This document shows, piece after piece, positions 15,311 to 23,177 of a DNA stretch of 56,977 nucleotides (positions are counted from its first letter, which is position 1; every line of letters starts with the position of its first letter). Below the pieces are notes generated by a model. That model saw nothing but the letters and a program-made list of their open reading frames with translations. It was not told the DNA's origin and searched no databases. The stretch lies in the NCBI RefSeq assembly GCF_016863555.1, contig NZ_BOPC01000060.1, positions 1-56,977 of the forward strand, given 5' to 3'. This stretch comes from Micromonospora qiuiae. Lineage in GTDB: Bacteria; Actinomycetota; Actinomycetes; Mycobacteriales; Micromonosporaceae. Made by a program: the position numbers and the translations under genes.

Positions 15311-16045
15311 TCAGCCGATCGAACCTGGACGGGGTGGTGCCTCCCGGGCGAAGGGCACGGTCGGCGTGACGGTGATATCAACCCTTTGGCCCTGCTCGTC
15401 CGGCTCCGCGTCGTTCGTGCCGGAACGGTGACGGCGCGGGCGGCCTTCCGGCTCGGCGGCAGACTCGGCCGGCTGCGGAACCGCCCGGGCGAGCGCGGCG
15501 GCGAAGAGCAGGACGGCGGCGAAGGCCATCACCAGTCCCCGCCCATGCTCGATCTTGAAGCCGTCCTCGGCAGAGTAGAACGGGACCCGCCGGCTGTCGT
15601 CGAGCGTGGCCGCGGTCGCCGCCAGCACCGCGAGCAGGCCCGCGGCCAGGGCGAGGCCGGCCACCCGAGCGTTGGCTCGCACGACGGCGGTGCCGCGCAG
15701 CGCGAGCGCGACCACGGCTGCCAGCACGAGGATCCCGACCACATAACCGACGGCCAGCCCGCCGAGCTCGGACACGCTGCTGGGCACCTGGACCGGGGTG
15801 ACCCCGTCGTGCTCGTTGGCGGGAAGCGTGACCGTCACCCATTCGCCGAGCAGCGAGACCAGGGCGGCCAGGGCGCCGAGGCCGGCCAGCAGCAGCGGCC
15901 CTCGGTGATCGCCGCCGAGGCCGGAGATGGCCCGACGGAGCCGCCCGATGGCCGACGACTGCTCATCCTCCGTGCCCCACTCGACGACGCTGGTGCCGTC
16001 GGCGCGCTCGTCCTGCCGAGGGATGGGGAGGTCGTGGGCCGTCAC
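15311..16045 (-). CDS. Hypothetical membrane protein
   Basis: A 244-residue protein with about four predicted transmembrane helices. These are at residues 50-66, 95-118, 125-145 and 168-190. The first loop carries VPSSVSELGGLAVG. Both termini are polar; the C-terminal 50 residues are proline-, glutamate- and arginine-rich and presumably cytoplasmic. I do not recognise the family. The GTG start at 16045 follows GAGGAGAGGTGA. It stands alone between the HAD pair and OsmC; about 160 bases separate it from the HAD genes with nothing visible. Confidence 0.7.
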   Translation of the reverse strand: MTAHDLPIPRQDERADGTSVVEWGTEDEQSSAIGRLRRAISGLGGDHRGPLLLAGLGALAALVSLLGEWVTVTLPANEHDGVTPVQVPSSVSELGGLAVGYVVGILVLAAVVALALRGTAVVRANARVAGLALAAGLLAVLAATAATLDDSRRVPFYSAEDGFKIEHGRGLVMAFAAVLLFAAALARAVPQPAESAAEPEGRPRRHRSGTNDAEPDEQGQRVDITVTPTVPFAREAPPRPGSIG

Positions 16046-16172
16046 TCACTCACCTCTCCTCATGAGACCGCGCCAGGTCTGTGTCGAATGATGGCACAGT
16101 TCGTCGTCAGCGCCGGGGAACCTGGCACAGGCAAGCCGGACCGGTCGGTCGCCGAACGGGGCGTCGGTGCAC

Positions 16173-16178
16173 TAGCGT
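16173..16178 (+). promoter_or_regulatory. Putative -10 of osmC, leaderless
   Basis: TAGCGT, then seven bases, then the ATG at 16186. This is the window's recurring leaderless pattern. Confidence 0.4.
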
Positions 16179-16185
16179 CGGGTGC

Positions 16186-16617
16186 ATGCCTATCCGTACC
16201 GCTTCCGCACGCTGGCAGGGAAATCTTCCCGAGGGTTCCGGCACCATCCGCACCGGCAAGGGCGGGCTGCAGGGGAACTACTCCTTCAAGTCCCGCTTCG
16301 AGGAGGGAGAGGGCACCAACCCCGAGGAGTTGATCGGCGCTGCCCACGCCGGCTGCTTCTCGATGGCCTTCTCCAAGGCGCTCGCCGAGGCCGGCACGAC
16401 GCCGACCTCCGTCGAAACCACGGCGAAGGTGCACCTGGACAAGACCGATGCCGGCTTCACCGTGACCCGGATCGACCTGGACACCGTCGGTGAGGTGCCC
16501 GGCATCGACGAGGCGAAGTTCGCCGAACTGGCCGAGACCGCCAAGCAGAACTGTCCGATCTCCCGCCTGCTCTCGCCCGGCGCCGAGATCACCCTGACCG
16601 CCCGACTCACCTCCTGA
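16186..16617 (+). CDS. osmC: OsmC family peroxidase
   Basis: A 143-residue OsmC-type thiol peroxidase that reduces organic hydroperoxides. The two catalytic cysteines are seen in AAHAGCFSMAFSKAL and AKQNCPISRLL. The N-terminal SARWQGNLPEGSG and the YSFKSRFEEGEGTNPEELIGAAH segment are standard for the OsmC rather than the Ohr branch. The frame continues upstream, but the ATG at 16186 gives the normal length and sits seven bases after a -10-like TAGCGT. A palindromic repeat follows the gene and may act as a terminator. Confidence 0.9.
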   Translation: MPIRTASARWQGNLPEGSGTIRTGKGGLQGNYSFKSRFEEGEGTNPEELIGAAHAGCFSMAFSKALAEAGTTPTSVETTAKVHLDKTDAGFTVTRIDLDTVGEVPGIDEAKFAELAETAKQNCPISRLLSPGAEITLTARLTS

Positions 16618-16638
16618 CCCTCTTCGCCGCCCGACCCC

Positions 16639-16716
16639 GCGCCGATCTTGCACTTCTGGTCGCCGAAATGTCCCGTTGATGGCTTTTCGTCGCGACCGTG
16701 AGTGCAAGATCGGCGC
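16639..16716. repeat. Intergenic palindrome, GATCTTGCACTT family, copy 2
   Basis: Left arm 16639-16663 begins GCGCCGATCTTGCACTT; right arm 16692-16716 is its inverted copy ending AGTGCAAGATCGGCGC, with three mismatched positions. The spacer is 28 bases. It fills the space between osmC and the metallopeptidase and begins 22 bases after the osmC stop. Confidence 0.65.
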
Positions 16717-16738
16717 ATAGGTGGGGAAGAATGGCGGC

Positions 16739-17089
16739 GTGGCGGTCGAGATGGGGCGCGAGCGGTTCGAAGAACTGGTGGGGGAGGCGCTGGACGAGGT
16801 TCCGGAGGAACTGCTGGCGCTGATGAACAACGTGGTGATCCTGGTGGAGGACGATCCACCCCCCGGAGAGGACCTGCTCGGGCTCTACGAGGGGCACGCG
16901 TTGACCGATCGGGGCTGGGATTACGCCGGCGTCCTGCCGGACCGCATCCTGATCTACCGCAACCCGATCCTGCGCATCTGCGACACCGAGGATGACGTCA
17001 TCGACGAGGTGGCCGTGACCGTGGTGCACGAGATCGCCCATCACTTCGGCATCGACGACGCGCGCCTGCACGAACTCGGCTGGGGCTGA
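16739..17089 (+). CDS. Zincin-like metallopeptidase family protein
   Basis: A 116-residue single-domain protein of the actinobacterial metallopeptidase family with a minimal zincin fold. The zinc motif HEIAHHFGID (HExxH plus a downstream Asp) is at residues about 99-108. The N-terminal ERFEELVGEALDEVPEELL and the LILVEDDPPP-like segment are characteristic. Starts at GTG 16721, GTG 16739 and ATG 16751 are all in frame; I chose 16739, with GGGGAAGA about ten bases upstream. Substrate and activity are unknown. It converges with pheA 17 bases away. Confidence 0.8.
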   Translation: MAVEMGRERFEELVGEALDEVPEELLALMNNVVILVEDDPPPGEDLLGLYEGHALTDRGWDYAGVLPDRILIYRNPILRICDTEDDVIDEVAVTVVHEIAHHFGIDDARLHELGWG

Positions 17090-17106
17090 GGGCCGGCCCC
17101 GGTTGC

Positions 17107-18063
17107 TCAGCTCAGCTCGCCGGCGCGCAGCCGGGCGAGCCAGGCGGCGGCGTCCGCGTAGTCGGCGTCGGAGAGGCCGGCCGGGGCGGAAACCGGGCGC
17201 TCGCCCGTCGTCGGATTCCACCGGTGCCGGGGGTACGAGCCGAGAAAGCGCAGGTCGGCGCAGACCCGGCGCAACCCCTGCAACGCCTCGCCGAGCCGGG
17301 CGTCGGCCACGTGACCGGTGCAGTCGAGGAAGAACACGTATCGCCCGAGCGCCTCGCCGGTGGGCCGGGACTCGATCCGGCTCAGGTTGACGCCGCGGAC
17401 CGCCAATTCCATCAGCACGGACAGCAACGCACCCACCCGGTCGTGCGCGATGTACACCGCGAGGGACGTCACGTCGTCGCCGGTGGGTGGCGGTGGTGGA
17501 CCTGGCCGGGACAGCAGCGCGAACCGGGTCACCGCATCGGGGTGGTCGGCGATCTTGTCGGCCAGCACGACGAGCCGATGCCGGGTCGCGCCGATCGGGG
17601 CGCAGATGGCCGCGTCGTACTCGCCGGTGGCCGCGCCGGCTGCCGCCGCGCCGTTGGAGAGCACGTCGACCACGACCGCGTCCGGCAGGTGTGCGCGCAG
17701 CCAGCCCCGGCACTGGGTGGACGCCTGGGGATGGGCGGCGACGGTCCGTACGGCCGGCAGGGGCGTGCCCGTACGCGCGCCGAGGACGAACTCCACCGGC
17801 AGGATCACCTCGCGGGTGATGACCAACGGATCTCCCTCGGCCAACTCGTCGAGGGTCACCCCGACCGCGCCTCCGATCGAGTTCTCCAACGGCACCAGCG
17901 CGGCATCGGCATCCCCGGCGCGGACCGCCTCCAGGGCCTCGCCGACGCTGCGGGCCGGCGTACGGGTGCCGTGCTCGGCGGCGGGCACGGTGCGCAGTGC
18001 CTGCTCGGCGAAGGTGCCCTCGGGCCCGAGGTAGACGAAACGTATCGGCGGCGTTCCCGGCAT
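17107..18063 (-). CDS. pheA: Prephenate dehydratase
   Basis: A 318-residue enzyme that converts prephenate to phenylpyruvate in phenylalanine synthesis. The periplasmic-binding-like catalytic part opens YLGPEGTFAEQAL and has the substrate-binding NSIGGAV and VTRFALLSRP (Thr-Arg-Phe). The ACT domain (about 195-270) has LSVLMELAVRGVNLSRIESRP, whose ESRP motif binds phenylalanine for feedback inhibition. No chorismate mutase domain is fused. The ATG at 18063 follows TAGGCT by seven bases, consistent with a leaderless mRNA. The C-terminal 35 residues (about 283-318) lie beyond the ACT domain and are lineage specific. Confidence 0.92.
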   Translation of the reverse strand: MPGTPPIRFVYLGPEGTFAEQALRTVPAAEHGTRTPARSVGEALEAVRAGDADAALVPLENSIGGAVGVTLDELAEGDPLVITREVILPVEFVLGARTGTPLPAVRTVAAHPQASTQCRGWLRAHLPDAVVVDVLSNGAAAAGAATGEYDAAICAPIGATRHRLVVLADKIADHPDAVTRFALLSRPGPPPPPTGDDVTSLAVYIAHDRVGALLSVLMELAVRGVNLSRIESRPTGEALGRYVFFLDCTGHVADARLGEALQGLRRVCADLRFLGSYPRHRWNPTTGERPVSAPAGLSDADYADAAAWLARLRAGELS

Positions 18064-18101
18064 GGCGCCCAGCCTACGCACCCTGGTTTGGACGAGGAGG
18101 C

Positions 18102-18767
18102 CTACCGCGCCGACCCGGCGATCGTCGGCGTCGGAGTCGGGAAGAACGGCGTCGGTACGACCGTCGTCGGTGCGGCCGGCATCGTGGGTGCTGGCGGCGG
18201 CACCCCTTCCGAGACTCCGTCGCCGCAGGCCAGCGTCCGGATCCCGGGCGGACTGGTGACGCGTACCTCGATCGAGCACACGTCGGTGCCGGCGGTGACC
18301 AGGCGCAGGGTCCCGGCCTGGTCACGGGTGACCACCTGGAGTGGCTCGTACCCGGTCACGTCGAGGGCGGTGAACTGCCAGTCGGCGGCGCAGAGCGGGC
18401 CGTTGCGTACGCGTACCTTGGCGTCCCGAGGCAGCAGGTCACGGCGGCCACGCACCAGGTCGATGATCCGCTGCCGCGTCGGTCCGCCCCGGCAGGCGGC
18501 CGCCACCAGGCCCGCGTCGGCGGTCGGGCTGGGCGCCACCGTAGCCGGTAGCCCGGTGGTCGGTGGCGGTGTCGACGCGGCGGGACCGGTCGCACTCGGG
18601 GTGGCCGCCCGGGTGGGCAGGCCCGGCGTGGGGTCACTCAGCTCCGGGGGCGTGCCACAGCCGGCCAGCAGGAGCGCGACCAGCGCCAGCGCGGCGGGTG
18701 ACCGTCGACGCTTGAACGGATCGAGACCGTACGACGGACGACCGGCGGCGGCGCGACGGACGGGCAT
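18102..18767 (-). CDS. Putative secreted lipoprotein
   Basis: A 221-residue protein with a basic N-terminus and hydrophobic core leading to the lipobox LLAGC near residue 37. The mature protein is rich in Thr, Pro and Ser for 60 residues, then has a compact region with four cysteines (AACRGG, PLCAAD, TDVCSIE, TLACGD) that could form two disulfides. A second proline-threonine tail follows. I recognise no family. The ATG at 18767 is preferred over 18824 because it gives a standard signal peptide. It lies 38 bases upstream of pheA in the same direction, but pheA appears to have its own promoter. Confidence 0.65.
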   Translation of the reverse strand: MPVRRAAAGRPSYGLDPFKRRRSPAALALVALLLAGCGTPPELSDPTPGLPTRAATPSATGPAASTPPPTTGLPATVAPSPTADAGLVAAACRGGPTRQRIIDLVRGRRDLLPRDAKVRVRNGPLCAADWQFTALDVTGYEPLQVVTRDQAGTLRLVTAGTDVCSIEVRVTSPPGIRTLACGDGVSEGVPPPAPTMPAAPTTVVPTPFFPTPTPTIAGSAR

Positions 18768-18834
18768 GGGCGGCACGTGGCGGTCCTCAGGGCAAGCAGC
18801 GAGCATCGGGGTGGCCGAGCCCATGGTAGGAGGA

Positions 18835-19293
18835 TCAGACCTCGGAGAAGAAGGTCAGTGAGCCCGCGACCGCCCCGTCGGCGAGCACCGGCGTGGAGAT
18901 GGCATCGACCGTCGCGTCGGTTGTGCCCTCCCCAGCGGCCTCGATCCTGAGCAGGCCACGGGCCAGCCGACCGGAGGTGAGCGCGAGCAACGGCGGAATC
19001 TTGTCGATCTCGGGATCGGCCAACTCGCCCCGGTTGGCGGTGAAATCCAGCAGGCGCAGCCCACCTTCGAGCAGCGGCAGCCCGATCAGTTCTTCCGGCG
19101 TGCCCAGGCAGAGCAGCTCGCAGCCGGCGGCGGAGACGGCCAGCACCCGGGTCTCGGCATCGATCAAAAGGCAGGGCTCGTCAGCGCTGGAGACCGTCGC
19201 GGACCAGCGGCCGATGTTGTCGCACCCCGGCTCTGGCGGTGTCCTCGTCGTGGGCGCGAACACTTCCGAGAGCGAGAGTTCGACGTGGGCCAC
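18835..19293 (-). CDS. PAS-like sensory domain protein
   Basis: A 152-residue soluble protein whose central part reads as one PAS fold. It has SADEPCLLIDAETRVLAVSAAGCELLCLGTPEELIG, then a loop with LPLLEGGLRLLDFTA, and ends in strands finishing VAGSLTFFSEV. No output domain is attached, so it must signal through a partner. The GTG at 19293 has an excellent AGGAGG upstream. The ligand is unknown; a cysteine pair in the core could sense redox or bind a cofactor, which is speculation. Confidence 0.65.
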   Translation of the reverse strand: MAHVELSLSEVFAPTTRTPPEPGCDNIGRWSATVSSADEPCLLIDAETRVLAVSAAGCELLCLGTPEELIGLPLLEGGLRLLDFTANRGELADPEIDKIPPLLALTSGRLARGLLRIEAAGEGTTDATVDAISTPVLADGAVAGSLTFFSEV

Positions 19294-19461
19294 CGCGCCT
19301 CCTATGTACACCGATGGTACGTCCACGCTAGCCGGTCGTCGCGGCGCTCGCCGACCGTGCGCTGGGCATCCGTGCCGTCGGTGCTGATCGGTGCCGGGTT
19401 TGGCGACGGCGCGGGCCAGCGGGTGCTGGGCCGGCCCGGCCGCGTGGCGTCGCCGCAGACG

Positions 19462-20202
19462 TTACCGATGGGTGGCCCGCTTGTCAGCGGCCGTTCGGCC
19501 GTCCTCGTACCACCGGTAGTCCGCCGCCGGTGGGTACGTGCCGTTCGTCCAGGTGCTGGGGTGCTGTGCAACCCGGGAGAGCTTTTCGGCGGTGGACGGG
19601 CTGATCCGGTTCCCGCCGGCGACGAGTAGCCGGTCGAGTTCCCGGTGCGTCGCCATGAGACAGTCCTTCGGGAGGCCGTAGACGCTGATCACGCCGGAGC
19701 CGACGAAAGTGAGCACCGGCGTCACCGGGATCGGATGGCCGACCGCGGCGGTGAGCGCCTTGCTGGCCCGCCTGGCGTCACGCCGGGCCTCGGTGACGTA
19801 CGGCGGGCGCTTGCCGTTGATCTGCACCACGTCGCCGGCGACCAGCACCCGCGCCCGGCCGTGGTCGGCGATGGTGACGGCGAAGAGCCCGCTCGGGCCG
19901 ATGGCGAGGAATCCGGCTCGATCGTCTTCGCTCTCGCTGAGCAGGGCGTCGACGCCGTCCGTGCGAGGCCAGTCGATGACGTGCCACGCCGGCCCGAGAT
20001 GGCCGAGTTGGCCGAGCGCCCGTGCGCCGGCCGCCTCCAGCCGCCGGGCGCCCCGCTCGGCTCGCCGCCGGCGAGCCCACGCCAACGGGGATGGACGAGA
20101 CGCCGTGGTCACCCCTGGCGCCTCCACCCTGGGGTGCGGTACCGCCACGGGCGGTAGTGCCCGAGAGGGCGGTGCGGCTCGACGAGCGGGGAAGACAGTC
20201 AT
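19462..20202 (-). CDS. NERD (nuclease-related) domain protein
   Basis: A 246-residue protein. After 50 disordered residues the region 55-195 matches the NERD pattern. WHVIDWPRTDGVDALLSESEDDRAGFLAIGPSGLFAVTIADHGRARVLVAGD corresponds to the DHVVV..G.FVIDVK strand order of the fold, and VTPVLTFVGSGVISVYGLPKDCLMATHREL to the distal part. The catalytic lysine of the usual (I/V)E.K triad is not obvious, so nuclease activity is doubtful. The ATG at 20202 follows GGAGGTCACG. About 170 bases to the PAS gene hold nothing recognised. Confidence 0.65.
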   Translation of the reverse strand: MTVFPARRAAPPSRALPPVAVPHPRVEAPGVTTASRPSPLAWARRRRAERGARRLEAAGARALGQLGHLGPAWHVIDWPRTDGVDALLSESEDDRAGFLAIGPSGLFAVTIADHGRARVLVAGDVVQINGKRPPYVTEARRDARRASKALTAAVGHPIPVTPVLTFVGSGVISVYGLPKDCLMATHRELDRLLVAGGNRISPSTAEKLSRVAQHPSTWTNGTYPPAADYRWYEDGRTAADKRATHR

Positions 20203-20353
20203 CGTGACCTCCGGCAAAAGGTCCCTCGAAGTTACCTACTCACTACCCTACGTCGCTGGTCCGGGTGGTCGGCAAGCCGGAGCGCCGGAATGAGTACGGA
20301 TGAATGCCATATTCATCCACAGGCTTTTTACCGGATGCCGCCAAACCCTGCCC

Positions 20354-20359
20354 TACGCT
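20354..20359 (+). promoter_or_regulatory. Putative -10 of arcA, leaderless
   Basis: TACGCT, then seven bases, then the GTG at 20367. Confidence 0.4.
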
Positions 20360-20366
20360 GCCAAGA

Positions 20367-21566
20367 GTGAGCCACCACGTGCACAGTGAGGTCGGCCGGC
20401 TGGGCACCGTCCTGTTGCATCGGCCGGGGCCGGAACTCGCCCGGCTCACCCCGCGCAACAACAACTCCCTGCTGTTCGACGGCATCCCCTGGGTGGGGCG
20501 TGCACAGGAGGAGCACGACGCCTTCGCCAACACCCTACGCCAGCGCGGCGTCGAGGTGCTCTACCTGACCGACCTACTCACCGAGGCGCTGGCTGTGCCG
20601 GATGCCCGGGCCGGGTTGTCCGAGCAGGTGCTCAGCTCGCCCCGACTCGGCGACACCCTGCGCGCCCAGGTCGCCGCGCACCTGTCGTACCTCGACCCGG
20701 CCGCGCTCGCCGGTGTTCTCGTCGCCGGTCTGGCCCATGAGGAGCTGCGGCTCGGCCCGGACCGCCGCGGTGGCCTGGTCTACACCATGATGGACCGGCA
20801 CGACTTCATCATCGATCCGCTCCCGAACCTCGTGTTCACCCGGGACTCCTCACTGTGGATCGGCAACCGGGTGGGAGTGACCAGCCTGGCCATGCCGGCC
20901 CGACGGCGAGAAACCACGCTGACCGACGCGATCTATCGGTACCACCCACGGTTCGCCGGAACCGAGTTCATCTACCACCCGGGGCTCGAGCCGCTGGAGG
21001 GCGGCGACGTGCTGCTGCTGGCCCCCGGGGTGCTCGCTGTCGGAGTGGGTGAGCGGACCACCCCGGCCGGGGCGGAACGGTTGGCCCGCCAGGTCTTCGC
21101 GGCCGGCCTGGCGCACACCATCCTCGTCGTCCCGATCGCTCAGGAACGGGCGACCATGCACCTGGACACCGTCTGCACGATGGTCGACGTGGACGCGGTG
21201 CTGATGTACCCGAACATGGCCAGCACGCTCTCCGCGTACACGGTGATCGCCGGCACCGACGGCGACACCCCCCGGGTGGACGGCCCGGCGCCGTTCCTGC
21301 GGGCCGCCGCCGACGCGATGGACCTGGAGCGCCTCCGGGTGATTCCCACCGGACTGGATCCGGTCACCGCCGAGCGCGAACAGTGGGACGACGGCAACAA
21401 CAGCTTGGCGCTGGCTCCCCGGGTCTGCGTCGGCTACGAACGCAACGTCGAGACCAACGCCCAGTTGGAGCGCGCCGGCATCGAGGTCATCCCGATCGCC
21501 GGCTCCGAGCTCGGTTCCGGCCGAGGCGGCCCCCGCTGCATGTCCTGCCCCCTGCTCCGCGAGTAA
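20367..21566 (+). CDS. arcA: Arginine deiminase
   Basis: A 399-residue enzyme converting arginine to citrulline and ammonia. Family motifs are LARLTPRNNNSLLFDGIPW, PLPNLVFTRDSSLWIG, the EGGDVLLL motif with active-site Glu and Asp, the catalytic histidine in ATMHLDTVCTMVD, and the nucleophilic cysteine in GGPRCMSCPLLRE. An ATG at 20304 is in frame, but a -10-like TACGCT lies between and the family starts near HSEVGRLGTVLLH, so GTG 20367 is chosen. No arcB, arcC or arcD neighbours are present, so use of the pathway for ATP is not indicated here. Its TAA stop is the first three bases of a repeat element. Confidence 0.92.
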   Translation: MSHHVHSEVGRLGTVLLHRPGPELARLTPRNNNSLLFDGIPWVGRAQEEHDAFANTLRQRGVEVLYLTDLLTEALAVPDARAGLSEQVLSSPRLGDTLRAQVAAHLSYLDPAALAGVLVAGLAHEELRLGPDRRGGLVYTMMDRHDFIIDPLPNLVFTRDSSLWIGNRVGVTSLAMPARRRETTLTDAIYRYHPRFAGTEFIYHPGLEPLEGGDVLLLAPGVLAVGVGERTTPAGAERLARQVFAAGLAHTILVVPIAQERATMHLDTVCTMVDVDAVLMYPNMASTLSAYTVIAGTDGDTPRVDGPAPFLRAAADAMDLERLRVIPTGLDPVTAEREQWDDGNNSLALAPRVCVGYERNVETNAQLERAGIEVIPIAGSELGSGRGGPRCMSCPLLRE

Positions 21567-21619
21567 GGAAGGGCCCCTTTTTAACGCCTGCGGTAGAGAA
21601 AGGGCCCCCTATTAACACC
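21564..21619 (+). repeat. GGGCCC-rich intergenic element, copy A
   Basis: The element starts TAAGGAAGGGCCCC, has TTAACGCCTGCGGTAGAG in the middle and ends GGGCCCCCTATTAAC. Its first TAA is the stop codon of arcA. Copy C (38191-38242, other strand) is nearly identical and also begins at a stop codon. Copy B is at 30445-30502. Confidence 0.75.
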
Positions 21620-21630
21620 ATGGGCGCCGG

Positions 21631-21726
21631 ATCGGCAGCGAGTGCGCCGGCTGGGCACGGAGCGCGCCGGCTCGGCATGAAGCGCGGGCTCGGCATGAAG
21701 CGCGGGCTCGGCAGCGAGCGCGCGGG
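21631..21726. repeat. Tandem repeat, 18-20 bp, five units
   Basis: Units of the type CTCGGCATGAAGCGCGGG start at 21631, 21651, 21671, 21689 and 21707. The two middle ones are identical. The array stops two bases before the end of the DUF5926 gene and follows the GGGCCC element. It encodes nothing I can support. Confidence 0.65.
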
Positions 21727-21727
21727 C

Positions 21728-22612
21728 TCAGCGCAGGGTGAGTTGGCGGCCGAGCAGGCCCTGTCGGGAACGCCGGGCGGCGGCGTCCAACTGATCGGTG
21801 TCAACCAGCGCCTCGGCGTAGCGCTTGGCGAAGTCGGCAACCGGGGTCTCCCAGTCGGTCGCCGGAGGCTCCTCGGGCAGGTCCCAGACCGGCACCAGCC
21901 GTCCGTGGGCCCGGAACATGCCGGCGAATTTGGTCCCCTCGCCGAGGGTCAGCGAGCCGGCCGCGCCGAGCCGGGCCAGCGCGTCCAGAGCTGCCTCCTC
22001 GGCCTCGGGCAGCACCCAACGGACGTGTGCCTTCTCCGGCACTCGGCACCAGTAGGCGGCCTGGGCGGTGGCCAGCCGTACGGTGGGATAGATCGCCGCG
22101 TTGGCCCGCTCCAGGGACGCCTGCACGGTCGGGTCACCGGCAGCCTCCGGAGCGAGCCAGAACTCGAAGCCCTCGTGCAGGGTGATCTCCAGTGGGCCGT
22201 CGACCAGGATGTCCTGGAGCCGGGGCCCGGGGCCGGGCAGCGGCGGCACCGAAACCGGGGCACCCGGCTCGGTGCGGATCGCGCAGAGCAGCGACTCGGC
22301 CAGATCACGGGAGATGTCACCGGACTGGAGGTGTCGCTGGAGGCCGACGAAGACGTGCCCGTCCGACCGACTCATCGCGGGCACGGCCATCGGCAGCACG
22401 GTGGCCAGCGTGACCGGCCGGTCGCCGTACTCCTCGACCAGCGCCGGCGTGAGCCGCAGCGGCGCGGAGGCGGCGGGGACCAGTTCCCGCAGGGCGATCC
22501 ACTCCGGCTCGTCGGCGAGCCCTTCGAAAGGGCGGGGAACGAAGACGTCCCGTACCCGCTCCCGCTTCCCGCCCGGCGCGGCTGCCCGCTGGTTCTTTCG
22601 ACGCTTGCTCAC
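21728..22612 (-). CDS. DUF5926 family protein
   Basis: A 294-residue protein of an actinobacterial family without known function. It starts with a basic tail (SKRRKNQRAAAPGGKRERV), then FVPRPFEGLADEPEWIALRELVPAASAPL, a signature of the family. The rest is alpha/beta with VFVGLQRHLQSGDISRDLAESLL and a C-terminal helical end. No catalytic motif or membrane segment is seen. The GTG start follows TAGGCT by eight bases, consistent with a leaderless mRNA. It converges on arcA. Confidence 0.8.
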   Translation of the reverse strand: MSKRRKNQRAAAPGGKRERVRDVFVPRPFEGLADEPEWIALRELVPAASAPLRLTPALVEEYGDRPVTLATVLPMAVPAMSRSDGHVFVGLQRHLQSGDISRDLAESLLCAIRTEPGAPVSVPPLPGPGPRLQDILVDGPLEITLHEGFEFWLAPEAAGDPTVQASLERANAAIYPTVRLATAQAAYWCRVPEKAHVRWVLPEAEEAALDALARLGAAGSLTLGEGTKFAGMFRAHGRLVPVWDLPEEPPATDWETPVADFAKRYAEALVDTDQLDAAARRSRQGLLGRQLTLR

Positions 22613-22696
22613 GGCGAGACAGCCTAGATGTCCTCACGACCCGATGGGGCCACGACCCACCTCTGACCGCCGCCGATGACCGGCAGCTCGGCCGGG

Positions 22697-23143
22697 TCAG
22701 CCGGTGACCAGCAGGCCTGGCCGTGCGGGGACCGGATCGAAATCGGCCCAGACGCTCTGGCCGAGACCGTCGCGCTCCACCCCCCACCGGCTAGCCAGGC
22801 CGGAGACGATGTGCAGGCCGCGACCGTCGGCCGCGTCCGCGTCCGCCGGGCGGATCCGCGGGCCGCCAGCGGCTCCGCCGTCGGTCACCCGCAGCCGGAC
22901 CTGTGCTCCCTCGGGCGTCGTCCGTAGCCGCCAGGCCACCCGGACGACCCCGCCAGGCAGCGGGTCGGCGTGCCGGACGGCGTTGCCCACCAGCTCGGCC
23001 AGGACCGCCACCAGATCGGCCAGTACGGCCGGGGACACCACCTCGGCCAGTTCGGCGGCGAGTCGGTGCCGGGCCAACCGGGCCCCACCGGCATGGTGCG
23101 GCACCACCACGCACCATGCTCGTTCGACCGCTCCCGTCGACAC
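22697..23143 (-). CDS. RsbW-like ATP-binding protein (HATPase_c)
   Basis: A 148-residue GHKL-type ATPase of the anti-sigma-factor kinase class. The N box is DLVAVLAELVGNAVRHA, with the Mg-binding Asn, and the G1/G2 region is RLRVTDGGAAGG...DADAADGRGLHIVSGLA. Such single-domain proteins in actinobacteria phosphorylate STAS anti-anti-sigma factors or act as orphan regulators. It follows the histidine kinase gene by 34 bases in the same direction, so co-expression is likely. The start is GTG 23143; the ribosome-binding site is only moderate. No sigma factor or STAS protein is nearby. Confidence 0.75.
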   Translation of the reverse strand: MSTGAVERAWCVVVPHHAGGARLARHRLAAELAEVVSPAVLADLVAVLAELVGNAVRHADPLPGGVVRVAWRLRTTPEGAQVRLRVTDGGAAGGPRIRPADADAADGRGLHIVSGLASRWGVERDGLGQSVWADFDPVPARPGLLVTG

Positions 23144-23177
23144 TTCCAGCCCTTCTTCCGCCCCGTGACCCCACCGT

